A program made the translations under genes and the position numbers. The notes under the pieces are model-generated. The model searched no databases. It was not told the origin of the DNA and saw nothing but the letters and a program-made list of their open reading frames with translations. This document shows positions 25,227 to 32,960 of a stretch of DNA of 33,987 bases, piece after piece (position 1 is the first letter of the stretch; each line of letters opens with the position of its first letter). Source of the stretch: Nesterenkonia sphaerica (lineage in GTDB: Bacteria > Actinomycetota > Actinomycetes > Actinomycetales > Micrococcaceae); the NCBI RefSeq assembly GCF_005771565.1, contig NZ_VAWA01000020.1, forward strand, positions 1 through 33,987. The letters are read 5' to 3'.

Positions 25227-26017
25227 CAAATGGGCATCACAATCTCTGATTGGAACCAATCCTGCAGCGCCCACACCCAGGTGTTCCAGATGCCGGTGGC
25301 CATTAGCAGGCCGATGAGTACCAGCAGCCCGCCTCCTGCGCGCATGACAGTGCGCTTATGCCGTGTGAAGAAGCTCAGGGTCCGCATTCCGCGCTGCATT
25401 CCCAGGCTGATCAAGATGAAGGGAACGCCGAGTCCCAGGCAGTAGATGAAGACCAGCGCCGCGCCTCGGGTGTGCTCCGCTCCGCCGGGGTCTCCGACGA
25501 CCAGTGCCAGCACCGCAGCCAGGGTGGGTCCCATGCAGGGGGCCCACCCGATGCCGAAGGTGGCCCCAAGCAGCGGCGCCCCCAGCAGCCCGTCCGGCGG
25601 GCGCCGGTGAATCTTGCGTTCGCGCTGAAAAAGGTTGACCGCACCCATGAAGATCAGGCCCATCAAGATGACGACGCCGCCTAGCACCTGGGTCACCCAC
25701 GCCCCGTCAAATCGGAGCCAGACGGTGGCTTGGACGAACACGGCACCGATGAGCAGGAACACCACGCTGAACCCAAGCACGAACAGGGAGGCGCCGAGCA
25801 CCATTCGGGACCGGGCGCGCTCCTGCAGATCCGCCCCGGACAGGCCGGTGACGTATCCGAGGTAGCCGGGGACCAGGGGAAGCACGCAGGGGGAGAGAAA
25901 GGACACCAGACCCGCCAGCAGCGCCACCGGGGCGGCGATCAGCAGCGAGCCGTCCGAGACGATCTCGGCGAAGGGGTTCGAGGCCATCGCCGCTGGCGGC
26001 AAGGGATTCAGGCTCAT
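25226..26017 (-). CDS. ccdA: Thiol-disulfide transporter CcdA
   Basis: CcdA carries reducing power from cytoplasmic thioredoxin to the outside of the membrane, for reduction of apocytochrome c. The 263-aa protein has about six hydrophobic helices. The two redox cysteines are Cys44 in LSPCVLPLVPGYLGY and Cys161 in GWAPCMGPTLAAVL. Its start overlaps the stop of the TlpA-like gene (ATGA) and its stop overlaps the resB start. Confidence 0.95.
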   Translation of the reverse strand: MSLNPLPPAAMASNPFAEIVSDGSLLIAAPVALLAGLVSFLSPCVLPLVPGYLGYVTGLSGADLQERARSRMVLGASLFVLGFSVVFLLIGAVFVQATVWLRFDGAWVTQVLGGVVILMGLIFMGAVNLFQRERKIHRRPPDGLLGAPLLGATFGIGWAPCMGPTLAAVLALVVGDPGGAEHTRGAALVFIYCLGLGVPFILISLGMQRGMRTLSFFTRHKRTVMRAGGGLLVLIGLLMATGIWNTWVWALQDWFQSEIVMPI

Positions 26018-26688
26018 AGGGTGGGCAGGGTTGCTGCGGCTTCCTCGCTCACAGCCGCTTCCGCCTGGGCCTGGTCTTCCTCCAAGGCCGTGCTGATCAG
26101 AGCCCGCAGGGTCCCCGGGTCCACGAGGCCGCTGATCCGGGCGGAGACCCGGCCCTGTCGGTCGAGCACCAAGGTGGTGGGCACGGCCGAGGGATGCACA
26201 TAGCTCGTCATGGACATCAGCACACTGCCGCCGCGGTCTTCCATAGAGGGATAGGTGATTCCGAAAGTCCGCTCAAACGCCTCAGCAGTGGGCTGGGTGT
26301 CCCGGGTGTTGACTCCGTAGAACTGCACAGAGTCGGCTTCGAACTCTTCGTAGATTGCCTGCAGGTCCGGGGCTTCTTTGCGGCATGGGGCACACGCGGC
26401 GTACCAGAAGTTGATCACGCTGACCTCGCCCTGGAAGGTCTCTGCGGTGACGGTTTCACCTTCGAAGGTCTCTGACTCAAATGTCACCGCTTCGCCGCGA
26501 TTTTCTGCCGCGATCTCCTGCACGGACCCGTCTCCGGCGATGTAGTTGGTGCCATCATTGGAGGCTCGCTGAGCGAGGTCGTCGTTGCCGTCGGCACCGC
26601 AGGCGGTCAGCAGCAGCCCGGCGGCCAGCACTGCCGCGGCCATCGACCGGAGGGTGCGACGGGGTGCGGGAGAGTCGGTGGGGAGCAT
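26014..26688 (-). CDS. TlpA/ResA-like thioredoxin-fold lipoprotein
   Basis: The 224-aa product has a lipobox ending LLLTAC (Cys30) after a hydrophobic signal, a thioredoxin fold with the CAPC active site (Cys99-Cys102, in FWYAACAPCRKEAP), and the cis-Pro loop SAVPTTLVLD. It probably keeps the CXXCH cysteines of apocytochrome c reduced, taking electrons from CcdA next to it. The start ATG 26688 has no Shine-Dalgarno, and TAGAAT lies 9 nt upstream, so the leader would be very short; an internal ATG at residue 16 is possible but would give a signal without positive charges. Confidence 0.93.
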   Translation of the reverse strand: MLPTDSPAPRRTLRSMAAAVLAAGLLLTACGADGNDDLAQRASNDGTNYIAGDGSVQEIAAENRGEAVTFESETFEGETVTAETFQGEVSVINFWYAACAPCRKEAPDLQAIYEEFEADSVQFYGVNTRDTQPTAEAFERTFGITYPSMEDRGGSVLMSMTSYVHPSAVPTTLVLDRQGRVSARISGLVDPGTLRALISTALEEDQAQAEAAVSEEAAATLPTL

Positions 26689-26697
26689 CAGTACTGA

Positions 26698-26727
26698 ATT
26701 CTACAGATGGTAGAAGTGGGCGGCCAA
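26698..26727 (-). promoter_or_regulatory. Putative promoter of the cytochrome c maturation operon
   Basis: On the minus strand TTGGCC (26722-26727), an 18-bp spacer and TAGAAT (26698-26703) lie just upstream of the TlpA-like gene. The -10 half overlaps a 17-bp dyad (26699-26715). No terminator separates this promoter from csoR upstream. Confidence 0.45.
26699..26715. repeat. 17-bp dyad TTCTAC-N5-GTAGAA overlapping a -10
   Basis: Perfect 6-bp arms with 5-nt spacing overlap the -10 of the putative tlpA promoter, as an operator would. The same 17-bp architecture lies in the lysS promoter at 1850-1866. The regulator is unknown; it does not match the CsoR operator form seen upstream of copZ. Confidence 0.45.
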
Positions 26728-26749
26728 TCGTGGAACTGCGCGGCCATAC

Positions 26750-27073
26750 TCACTTCCGCACCAATCGAGCTATGGCCTCGGAGGCTTCCCGGATCTTCGC
26801 CTCGACCTCGGCGCCGCCATCCTGCGCGGCTCCCGCCACGCAGTGTTTGAGGTGGTCGTCGAGCAAGCCGAGCGCGACGTTGTTCAACGCGGAGGTGATC
26901 GCGCTGATCTGGGTGAGGATGTCTATGCAGTAGGTGTCCTCATCCACCATGCGGTGGATTCCCCGGGCCTGCCCCTCGATACGTTTCAGCCGCGCCAGGT
27001 AGCGGGCCTTGTCGCTGATGTAGCCGTGACCATGACTTTCGCTGTGGGGGGTGGAAGGCGTGGCGGCGCTCAT
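26750..27073 (-). CDS. csoR: Copper-sensing repressor CsoR
   Basis: The 107-aa all-helical repressor has the CsoR Cu(I) ligands Cys49, His74 and Cys78, with the same 25/29-residue spacing as in Mycobacterium CsoR. LKRIEGQARGIHRMV is the conserved DNA-binding helix region. A His-rich N-terminal extension (HSESHGHG) may add metal affinity. It is the last gene of the copper operon and its ATG overlaps the copB stop. Two candidate operators lie upstream of copZ at the other end of the operon, so CsoR probably controls its own synthesis. Confidence 0.95.
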   Translation of the reverse strand: MSAATPSTPHSESHGHGYISDKARYLARLKRIEGQARGIHRMVDEDTYCIDILTQISAITSALNNVALGLLDDHLKHCVAGAAQDGGAEVEAKIREASEAIARLVRK

Positions 27074-29220
27074 GAGCCTGCTCTCCTGCTCTGTGGGACG
27101 GGTTGTGGTGCGGGACGTTGCGGCGCTGGAGTGTGCTTGAGGATCCTGCTGGTGCTGGTCTGCGGGGCGAGGTCAAGCCGGCGCAGCAGTTGTGCATTGA
27201 GCGCCACCACCACAGTGGAGGCGGACATCAACAGCGCGCCGATGCTCATCGGCAGCACGAACCCCACCGGTGCCAATGCGCCGGCGGCCAGTGGCACGGC
27301 GGCGATGTTGTACCCGGCCGCCCACCAGAGGTTCTGCTTCATCTTGCGGTAGCTGGCCCGGGAGAGCTCGAAGACTGACAGCACGGATCTGGGGTCGGAG
27401 GAGGCGAGAATGACACCAGCTGAGCCGATGGCAACGTCGGTGCCGGCACCGATGGCGATGCCCACGTCAGCTTGCGCCAGGGCGGGTGCGTCATTGACGC
27501 CGTCCCCGACCATCGCGACTTTCTGGCCGTCGTCCTGCAGTTCGGCCACTTTCGCGGCCTTGTGCTCGGGGCGCACACCGGCGAACACCCGGTCGATGCC
27601 GAGGTCCCTTGCCACGGTCTCGGCAACCGCTTGGGCATCTCCGGTGATCATGACGACCTGCACCCCCCGGATGTGCAGCGCATCCACCGCCTGACGAGAC
27701 TCGGGCCGGATCTCGTCGTCGAGCCGCAGCGCGCCGATGACCTCACCGTCGGCAAGCACGTGGAGAATGATCGCGCCCTCCCGCCGCCATTGATCGGCCA
27801 CCGGCAGTTCCGCGACCCCGCGCTCCTCGAGCAGATATGGGCCACCTACCTCGACCACGGTGCCATCTACTGTGGCCCTGACTCCCACCGCCGGAGAGGA
27901 AGAGAAGTGTGTGGCCCGGGGAAGCTGGCGCTGCCCAGTGGCGGCAGCGGCCACGATGGCGCGCGCAAGCGGGTGCTCACTGTCCGACTCGGCGGCAGCG
28001 GCGAGGGCCAGCACCTCGGCCTCGTAGCGTTCATCCACTGCAGCGAGCGCGGTGAGTGTCGGCTGCCCCTTGGTCAGTGTGCCGGTCTTGTCGAAAAGCA
28101 CGGCGGTGACCGTGCGCATCGACTCCAGTGCCAGACGGTCCTTGACCAGCACCCCGCCGCGGGCTGCGCGTTCGGTGGCGATGGAGACGACCAGTGGGAT
28201 CGCCAAACCGAGGGCATGGGGACAGGCAATCACCAGCACGGTGATGGTGCGCACCACTGCAGCGTCCGGCATGCCGAGCACCGCCCACGTGACCGCGGTG
28301 ACTGCCGCGGCAGCGAGTGCGAACCAGAAAAGCCAGGCGGCAGCGGTGTCGGCGATGCGCTGTGCCCGCGAGGTGGAGGCCTGGGCCTCAGCGACGAGCT
28401 TCTGGATCCCCGCCAGCGCTGTCTGGTCCCCCACGGCGGTGACTTCGACGCGCACACCGGAGTCGGTGGCCACAGTGCCGGCGACAACCGGCTCACCAGT
28501 CTCACGACGGACCGGTTTCGATTCGCCGGTGACCATGGACTCATCCATATGTGCGGTGCCATCGACGATGGTCCCATCAGCAGGCACCGAGGCTCCCGGC
28601 CGGACGATGACTGTGTCTCCGACCCGCAGCTCGGCCGGGGCGACCTTCACGATGTCTGACCCCACGATCTTTTCCGCCTCATCCGGAAGCAGTGCGGCCA
28701 GGGAGTCCAGCGCCGACATGGTGTGGGCCAGTGACCTCATCTCGATCCAATGACCCAGCAGCATGATGACTATCAGCAGGGCCATTTCCCACCAGAAATT
28801 CAGCTGGTGATCCACAAGCCCCAGACTCGCGCTCCAGGAGGCGAGGAATGCCACGGTGATCGCCAGGCCGATCAGCAGCATCATACCGGGCTGTCGGGTA
28901 CGTATTTCTGAGAGGGCACCGCTGAGGAACGGCTGGCCTCCCCACAGGTAAACCACCGTGCCCAGCACTGGGGAGACCCACCAGACCCACGTCTGATGAG
29001 GCAGGTGGTAGCCCACCAAGTCGGCAAACATCGGATTGAAAGCCACCACCGGGATGCCCAGGAGGAGCATGATCCAGAACAGCCGGCGAAACTGCCCCAC
29101 ATGGTCTCCGTGATCGTGGTGCGAATCGTTCTGGCCGTGCGGTGCCCCGCCGTGGCCAGGGTGGTGATGTTCGTGCCCGGCGGGCTGGTGTGGAGGTGAG
29201 GAAGGTGGATGTTGATTCAT
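27070..29220 (-). CDS. copB: CopB-type copper-transporting P-type ATPase (CPH motif)
   Basis: The 716-aa P1B ATPase has a His-rich N-terminus (12 His in the first 40 residues) in place of a CXXC domain. The membrane metal site is CPH (333-335, in [10 protein letters not shown]), marking the CopB/P1B-3 group, which is linked to copper export. Other motifs are TGES (231-234), the phosphorylated Asp in DKTGT (Asp377), SEHPLA and [22 protein letters not shown]. It overlaps copA upstream and csoR downstream by ATGA junctions, so all are translated together. Confidence 0.94.
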   Translation of the reverse strand: MNQHPPSSPPHQPAGHEHHHPGHGGAPHGQNDSHHDHGDHVGQFRRLFWIMLLLGIPVVAFNPMFADLVGYHLPHQTWVWWVSPVLGTVVYLWGGQPFLSGALSEIRTRQPGMMLLIGLAITVAFLASWSASLGLVDHQLNFWWEMALLIVIMLLGHWIEMRSLAHTMSALDSLAALLPDEAEKIVGSDIVKVAPAELRVGDTVIVRPGASVPADGTIVDGTAHMDESMVTGESKPVRRETGEPVVAGTVATDSGVRVEVTAVGDQTALAGIQKLVAEAQASTSRAQRIADTAAAWLFWFALAAAAVTAVTWAVLGMPDAAVVRTITVLVIACPHALGLAIPLVVSIATERAARGGVLVKDRLALESMRTVTAVLFDKTGTLTKGQPTLTALAAVDERYEAEVLALAAAAESDSEHPLARAIVAAAATGQRQLPRATHFSSSPAVGVRATVDGTVVEVGGPYLLEERGVAELPVADQWRREGAIILHVLADGEVIGALRLDDEIRPESRQAVDALHIRGVQVVMITGDAQAVAETVARDLGIDRVFAGVRPEHKAAKVAELQDDGQKVAMVGDGVNDAPALAQADVGIAIGAGTDVAIGSAGVILASSDPRSVLSVFELSRASYRKMKQNLWWAAGYNIAAVPLAAGALAPVGFVLPMSIGALLMSASTVVVALNAQLLRRLDLAPQTSTSRILKHTPAPQRPAPQPVPQSRRAGS

Positions 29221-31487
29221 TGGCCCTGGAATCTCCTGAGACGAAGGCTATTGGTGACCACGGAAACGCTGGAGAAGGCCATCGCGGCGCCGGCCAGCAT
29301 GGGGTTGAGCAGCCCGAAGGCTGCGATCGGAATGGCAGTGGTGTTGTACACGAAGGCCCAGAAGAGATTCTGCTTAATGGTCCGCAGCGTCCTGCGGGCC
29401 AGACGAATGGCGTCGGCTGCCGCACGCAGGTCACCGCGCACTAGGGTGATCTCGGCCGCCTCAATGGCGACGTCGGTCCCCGCCCCCATTGCCAGTCCGA
29501 GGTCAGCCTGGGCCAGCGCTGGGGCGTCATTGACTCCGTCACCGACCATCGCCACGACTCGGCCCTCACGCTGGAGGCGGGCGACGACGTCGACCTTGTC
29601 CGCAGGAAGCACTTCAGCGATGACCTGCTCAATCCCCACCTCTCGGGCCACCTGGTGCGCCACCGTTGTGTTGTCTCCGGTCAGCAGCACCGGGGTGAGC
29701 CCCAGTCTCCGGAACTGGGTGACCGCTTCAGCAGAAGTGGACTTGATCTGATCAGCGACGACCAGCACTCCGCGCGCCTGCCCACCCCAACCCACGACCA
29801 CTGCGGTTTTCCCCTGCGCTTCAGCTGCTTCCTTGGCACCGGCCAGGTGGGTGTCGAGGGGCATAGATCTCTCATTCAGCAGCGCCTCGCGCCCGGCGAC
29901 CACCGTGTGTCTTTCGACAACACCCTGGACACCCCTGCCCTCAATGTTCTCGAACGCCTCCGGAGTAGGCAGCGGACCGACTTCCGCGCGGGCTGCGGAC
30001 GCGATCGCTTGCGCAATGGGGTGTTCTGAGTAGTCCTCCAACCCTCCGGCAAGGCGCAACAACTCGCTTCGCGGAACGCCTTCGGCGTTCACCACGTCGA
30101 CCAACGTCATCTTCCCGGTGGTGACGGTGCCGGTCTTATCCAGCACAATCGTGTCGACTCTGCGGGTGGACTCCAGGATCTCCGGACCCTTGATCAGTAC
30201 ACCCAGCTGGGCCCCGCGCCCGGTGCCGACCAGCAGTGCGGTGGGCGTGGCAAGTCCTAGGGCACACGGACAAGCAATGATGAGAACGGCCACTGTGGCC
30301 GTGAAGGCCGCGCTCACCGGAAAGCCAGCGCCCAGCCACCCACCCAGGGCAGCAACCGCGATCGCGATGGCCACGGGCACAAACACTGAGGAGAACCGGT
30401 CAGCCAGACGCTGAATCTCAGCTTTGCCGGACTGGGCGTCTTCGACCATCTTCGCCATCTGCGCAAGCTGGGTGTCCGAACCCACCCGGGTGGCCCGTAC
30501 CGTCAGCCGACCCCCGGCGTTGACGGTGGCGCCGGTGACGTGATCTCCAGCCGAGACTTCCACGGGCACGGATTCACCCGTAAGCATGGAGGCATCAATG
30601 GCGGAAGTTCCCGAGGTGATGGTGCCGTCGGTGGCGATCTTCTCTCCGGGGCGGACGATGAACTCATCGCCGACCGAGAGTTGCTCAATGGGGAGCCGTT
30701 CCTCCTTACCATTGCGCAGCACCGAGACCTCTTTTGCCCCAAGGTCCAATAGGGCGCGCAGAGCGGCGCCGGCCTGGCGCTTGGACCGCTTCTCAAAGTA
30801 CCGGCCCAGCAGGATGAAGGTGATGACCCCAGCGCCCACCTCGAGGTAAATGTGGCTGAAACCGTCGGTGCGGGAAATAGTGAGCTCGAAGGGGTGGACC
30901 ACGCCGGGCTGACCTGCAGTGCCCAAGAACAGGGCGATGACCGACCAGATCAGCGCCGCACTGGTACCGACCGAGATCAAGGTGTCCATGGTCGCTGCAC
31001 CGTGCTTGAGGTTCACCCAGGCGGCCTTGTGGAAAGGCCACCCAGCCCACACCACCACGGGGGCTGCCAGGGCCAGGGAGGCAAACCCCCAGTAGTCAAA
31101 CTGCAGGGCGGGGACCATCGCCATGGCAATCACTGGCACAGAGAGCACTGCTGAGCCGATCAGGCGCTGTTTGAGCACCCTAAGCTCAGCGTCCTCAGGT
31201 GCTTCGCCCGGGTCGGGCGCTGCTGCAGCGGTGTCTCGGTCGGAGGGCGGAAGCTCAGCGGTGTACCCGGTCTTCTCGACTTCGGCAATCAGCAGACTCG
31301 GGTCGTACCCGGCCGTCACGCTGACACTTGCCTTCTCTGTCGCATAGTTCACGCTGGCTTCCACGCCGTCGAGTTTGTTGAGTTTCTTCTCGATGCGGTT
31401 CGCGCAGGACGCGCAGGTCATACCACCAATCTTGAGTTCCAGATCGGTGAGGTCAACATCCGTGCTGGGCTGGTCAGTGGTCATCAT
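29217..31487 (-). CDS. copA: CopA-type copper-transporting P-type ATPase (CPC motif)
   Basis: The 756-aa P1B-1 ATPase exports Cu(I) from the cytoplasm. It has one N-terminal HMA domain with GMTCASC (Cys25, Cys28), TGES near 303-306, the membrane CPC (406-408) and the phosphorylated Asp in DKTGT (Asp450), then [22 protein letters not shown]. The start is one of two adjacent ATGs (31487 or 31484), with AGGAAG about 6 nt upstream. It overlaps the HVHP-protein gene by 14 bp and copB by 4 bp. CopZ, coded upstream, is its likely copper donor. Confidence 0.95.
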   Translation of the reverse strand: MMTTDQPSTDVDLTDLELKIGGMTCASCANRIEKKLNKLDGVEASVNYATEKASVSVTAGYDPSLLIAEVEKTGYTAELPPSDRDTAAAAPDPGEAPEDAELRVLKQRLIGSAVLSVPVIAMAMVPALQFDYWGFASLALAAPVVVWAGWPFHKAAWVNLKHGAATMDTLISVGTSAALIWSVIALFLGTAGQPGVVHPFELTISRTDGFSHIYLEVGAGVITFILLGRYFEKRSKRQAGAALRALLDLGAKEVSVLRNGKEERLPIEQLSVGDEFIVRPGEKIATDGTITSGTSAIDASMLTGESVPVEVSAGDHVTGATVNAGGRLTVRATRVGSDTQLAQMAKMVEDAQSGKAEIQRLADRFSSVFVPVAIAIAVAALGGWLGAGFPVSAAFTATVAVLIIACPCALGLATPTALLVGTGRGAQLGVLIKGPEILESTRRVDTIVLDKTGTVTTGKMTLVDVVNAEGVPRSELLRLAGGLEDYSEHPIAQAIASAARAEVGPLPTPEAFENIEGRGVQGVVERHTVVAGREALLNERSMPLDTHLAGAKEAAEAQGKTAVVVGWGGQARGVLVVADQIKSTSAEAVTQFRRLGLTPVLLTGDNTTVAHQVAREVGIEQVIAEVLPADKVDVVARLQREGRVVAMVGDGVNDAPALAQADLGLAMGAGTDVAIEAAEITLVRGDLRAAADAIRLARRTLRTIKQNLFWAFVYNTTAIPIAAFGLLNPMLAGAAMAFSSVSVVTNSLRLRRFQGQ

Positions 31488-32448
31488 CTTCTGCTTCCTG
31501 ATCCGGATTCTGCTGGGCCGCGTCCTCGTCAGCAGCGGTGGCAGTGAGGGCCAGCGCAGCGGTGTGCACTTCGCCGTCGACCTGGAAGTCCAGATACAGC
31601 AGGTAGTGACTCACAGTGGGGGCGGTGACCTCGAAGGTGATTTCCGGGCCGGCGGTCTCATCGGGGTGCGCGGTGTCCCGGTGCGGGTGGACATGGAGGT
31701 AGGCCAGGTCGCCCTCGCGCAGGGCCACCAGGTGTCCAAGAGCCCCGAGGTACGGCTCAAGATCGGTGACCGGCTCGTCCCCTCGGGTGACTGTCAGGGT
31801 CAGCTCTGAGGTCTTGCCGGCGAGCAGCTCACCTTCGACGCTCACCCGGAATCCTTCCACAGTGGTCTCAGTGACCGGTTCGGCTGCCGGAGCCGGTGTG
31901 TAGTCGCCGGCGACCTGGACTGTGCTTGAGAGCGTCACCGCTTCTCCGGTGTCTGCAGGGACAAAGTCGGCGTAGAGACGGTAGGAACCGCCTGCTGGCC
32001 ATTCCCACGGGATCGTCCACACCCCGTCGGTATTCCGGTCCGGGTGGACGTGGCGAAAATGCTCCCCGTCAGCACGCACGACGATGAGGTGCAGCTCTTG
32101 TTCGTGGGAGAGCTCAAAATCGGTGACCGGATCCCCTTCGGTGCCGGTGACCACCAGCGAAAGCTCGCCGAGGGTGCCTTGTTCGGCCGGGGCGCTGGTG
32201 ATGCTCAGCTGATAGCCCTCTTGCGCCGAGGCCAGGCCCATGGAGCTTGCGTCAAGATCGGGAGTCTGCGATGGGCCGTCGTGGCGCTGGGCGTCGTTGG
32301 CGGCAGCGCCGTGCTGGTCTTCTGGGGCCTCCTCAATCCAGGATTGCACTGTCTCCTCGGGAACCACGACGCTGGCGGTCAGGCCCGCCACGGTGAACAC
32401 CGCCGCCAGGATCAGTCCGTACACGCCCAGACGCGCAGGCGCGTTCAT
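31474..32448 (-). CDS. Membrane-anchored protein with two HVHP-motif domains (copper operon)
   Basis: I do not know a named function. One N-terminal hydrophobic segment (about residues 8-29) anchors a protein that is otherwise outside the membrane. A His/Glu-rich spacer leads to two similar beta-rich domains (about 78-180 and 198-305). Each ends a strand in HL-x-V/A-x-R and has HVHP exactly 13 residues later (His120 with 133-136; His239 with 252-255), followed by a Y-x-L-Y-x-D-F strand. The repeated histidines suggest metal binding. It lies between copZ and copA with tight spacing (AGGAG 7 nt before ATG 32448), so it belongs to the CsoR-type regulon. Periplasm-side copper binding is inference. 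Confidence 0.85.
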   Translation of the reverse strand: MNAPARLGVYGLILAAVFTVAGLTASVVVPEETVQSWIEEAPEDQHGAAANDAQRHDGPSQTPDLDASSMGLASAQEGYQLSITSAPAEQGTLGELSLVVTGTEGDPVTDFELSHEQELHLIVVRADGEHFRHVHPDRNTDGVWTIPWEWPAGGSYRLYADFVPADTGEAVTLSSTVQVAGDYTPAPAAEPVTETTVEGFRVSVEGELLAGKTSELTLTVTRGDEPVTDLEPYLGALGHLVALREGDLAYLHVHPHRDTAHPDETAGPEITFEVTAPTVSHYLLYLDFQVDGEVHTAALALTATAADEDAAQQNPDQEAEDDDH

Positions 32449-32451
32449 GGC

Positions 32452-32661
32452 TCAGCTCCTGACTGCGGTGAAGCCAGCCTCATCGACCGCGGCAAGCACC
32501 GCGGCATCGTCGATGGGCTCTTCACTGGTGACGGCCAACCGGCCATTTTCGGCGCTGACCTCGATGCCGGTCACACCCTCGATCTCTCCGACCTCGGAAC
32601 GCACGGCCTTCTCACAGTGTCCGCAGCTCATGCCGGTTACCTGGTACTCGGTGGTGGCCAT
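32452..32661 (-). CDS. copZ: Copper chaperone CopZ
   Basis: The 69-aa heavy-metal-associated (HMA) protein has the Cu(I) motif MSCGHC near residues 11-16 in a ferredoxin-like fold. It carries Cu(I) in the cytoplasm to CopA and CsoR. The start is ATG 32661, with GAGAGG about 6 nt upstream. It is the first gene of the copper operon, about 60 nt downstream of the inferred transcription start, and the next gene starts 3 bp after its stop. Confidence 0.96.
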   Translation of the reverse strand: MATTEYQVTGMSCGHCEKAVRSEVGEIEGVTGIEVSAENGRLAVTSEEPIDDAAVLAAVDEAGFTAVRS

Positions 32662-32698
32662 CGGGTGCCTCTCTTTCGCGTGTACTTTTCACTGAAAA

Positions 32699-32715
32699 AT
32701 ACCCTAAGGGGGTAT
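32699..32715. promoter_or_regulatory. CsoR-type operator 2 (downstream of the copZ transcription start)
   Basis: Palindrome ATACCC-N5-GGGTAT, of the G/C-tract type bound by CsoR in actinobacteria. It lies roughly at +8 to +24 of the copper transcript. Its centre is 33 bp from operator 1, about three helical turns. Confidence 0.75.
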
Positions 32716-32728
32716 GTGTATCGACTAC

Positions 32729-32757
32729 TTTATACCCCCACTGGGTATGCCTGTCAA
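32729..32757 (-). promoter_or_regulatory. Copper operon promoter TTGACA-17-TATAAA
   Basis: On the minus strand TTGACA (32752-32757), a 17-bp spacer and TATAAA (32729-32734) form a near-consensus promoter. Operator 1 fills the spacer, so CsoR binding would block polymerase directly. Confidence 0.85.
32732..32748. promoter_or_regulatory. CsoR-type operator 1 (inside the promoter spacer)
   Basis: Palindrome ATACCC-N5-GGGTAT with the same architecture as operator 2. It lies between the -35 and -10 elements and overlaps the -10 by three bases. Confidence 0.78.
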
Positions 32758-32807
32758 CCGATCTGCCTCAACATGCCGCGGTGTTCACACGCGAATGACA
32801 CGGCGCC

Positions 32808-32842
32808 GTTACCAAGTTGTGACACTGTTACGGAATTGTTAT
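32808..32842 (+). promoter_or_regulatory. Tandem direct repeats GTTAC-N6-GT(G/T)A(C/T), MtrA-like
   Basis: Two direct-repeat pairs with an 11-bp period: GTTAC-N6-GTGAC (32808-32823) and, 3 bp later, GTTAC-N6-GTTAT (32827-32842). The second pair overlaps the presumed -10 of the NlpC/P60 promoter. This is the form of site used by OmpR-type regulators; MtrA is known to control cell-wall hydrolase genes in actinobacteria. Repeats are seen; the regulator is inferred. Confidence 0.55.
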
Positions 32843-32845
32843 ATG
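32817..32845 (+). promoter_or_regulatory. Candidate promoter of the NlpC/P60 gene
   Basis: TTGTGA (32817-32822), 17 bp, TATATG (32840-32845) on the plus strand. TATGGT (32842-32847) is an alternative -10. Transcription would start near 32852, leaving a leader of about 109 nt. Confidence 0.45.
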
Positions 32846-32860
32846 GTAGGGCGCGGATCC

Positions 32861-32925
32861 CGAGTGGTGCCGATTCCGGTGGGTCTCCCCACCGATAGCA
32901 GGCCCAGGCTCGGGCCAGGCACTCG
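32861..32925 (+). promoter_or_regulatory. Structured 5' leader of the NlpC/P60 gene (three-way junction)
   Basis: A closing stem CGAGTG (32861-32866) with CACTCG (32920-32925) encloses two hairpins. The first is CGGTGGG-TCTC-CCCACCG (32877-32894), a perfect 7-bp stem. The second is GGCCC-N6-GGGCC (32901-32916). The closing stem can gain two further C-G pairs past a 3-nt bulge. The ribosome site AAGAAGG (32946-32952) lies just after it. I do not recognise a known riboswitch class; it lacks the conserved cores of the c-di-AMP (ydaO) element. Confidence 0.45.
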
Positions 32926-32960
32926 ACGAACTACCGCAATCTGTAAAGAAGGTTTCAGAC

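Noticed and set aside
32845-32960. c-di-AMP (ydaO) riboswitch
   Set aside because: The conserved GGGGTGAA-type and GGGCGACC-type blocks of that class are not present; only generic stems are seen.
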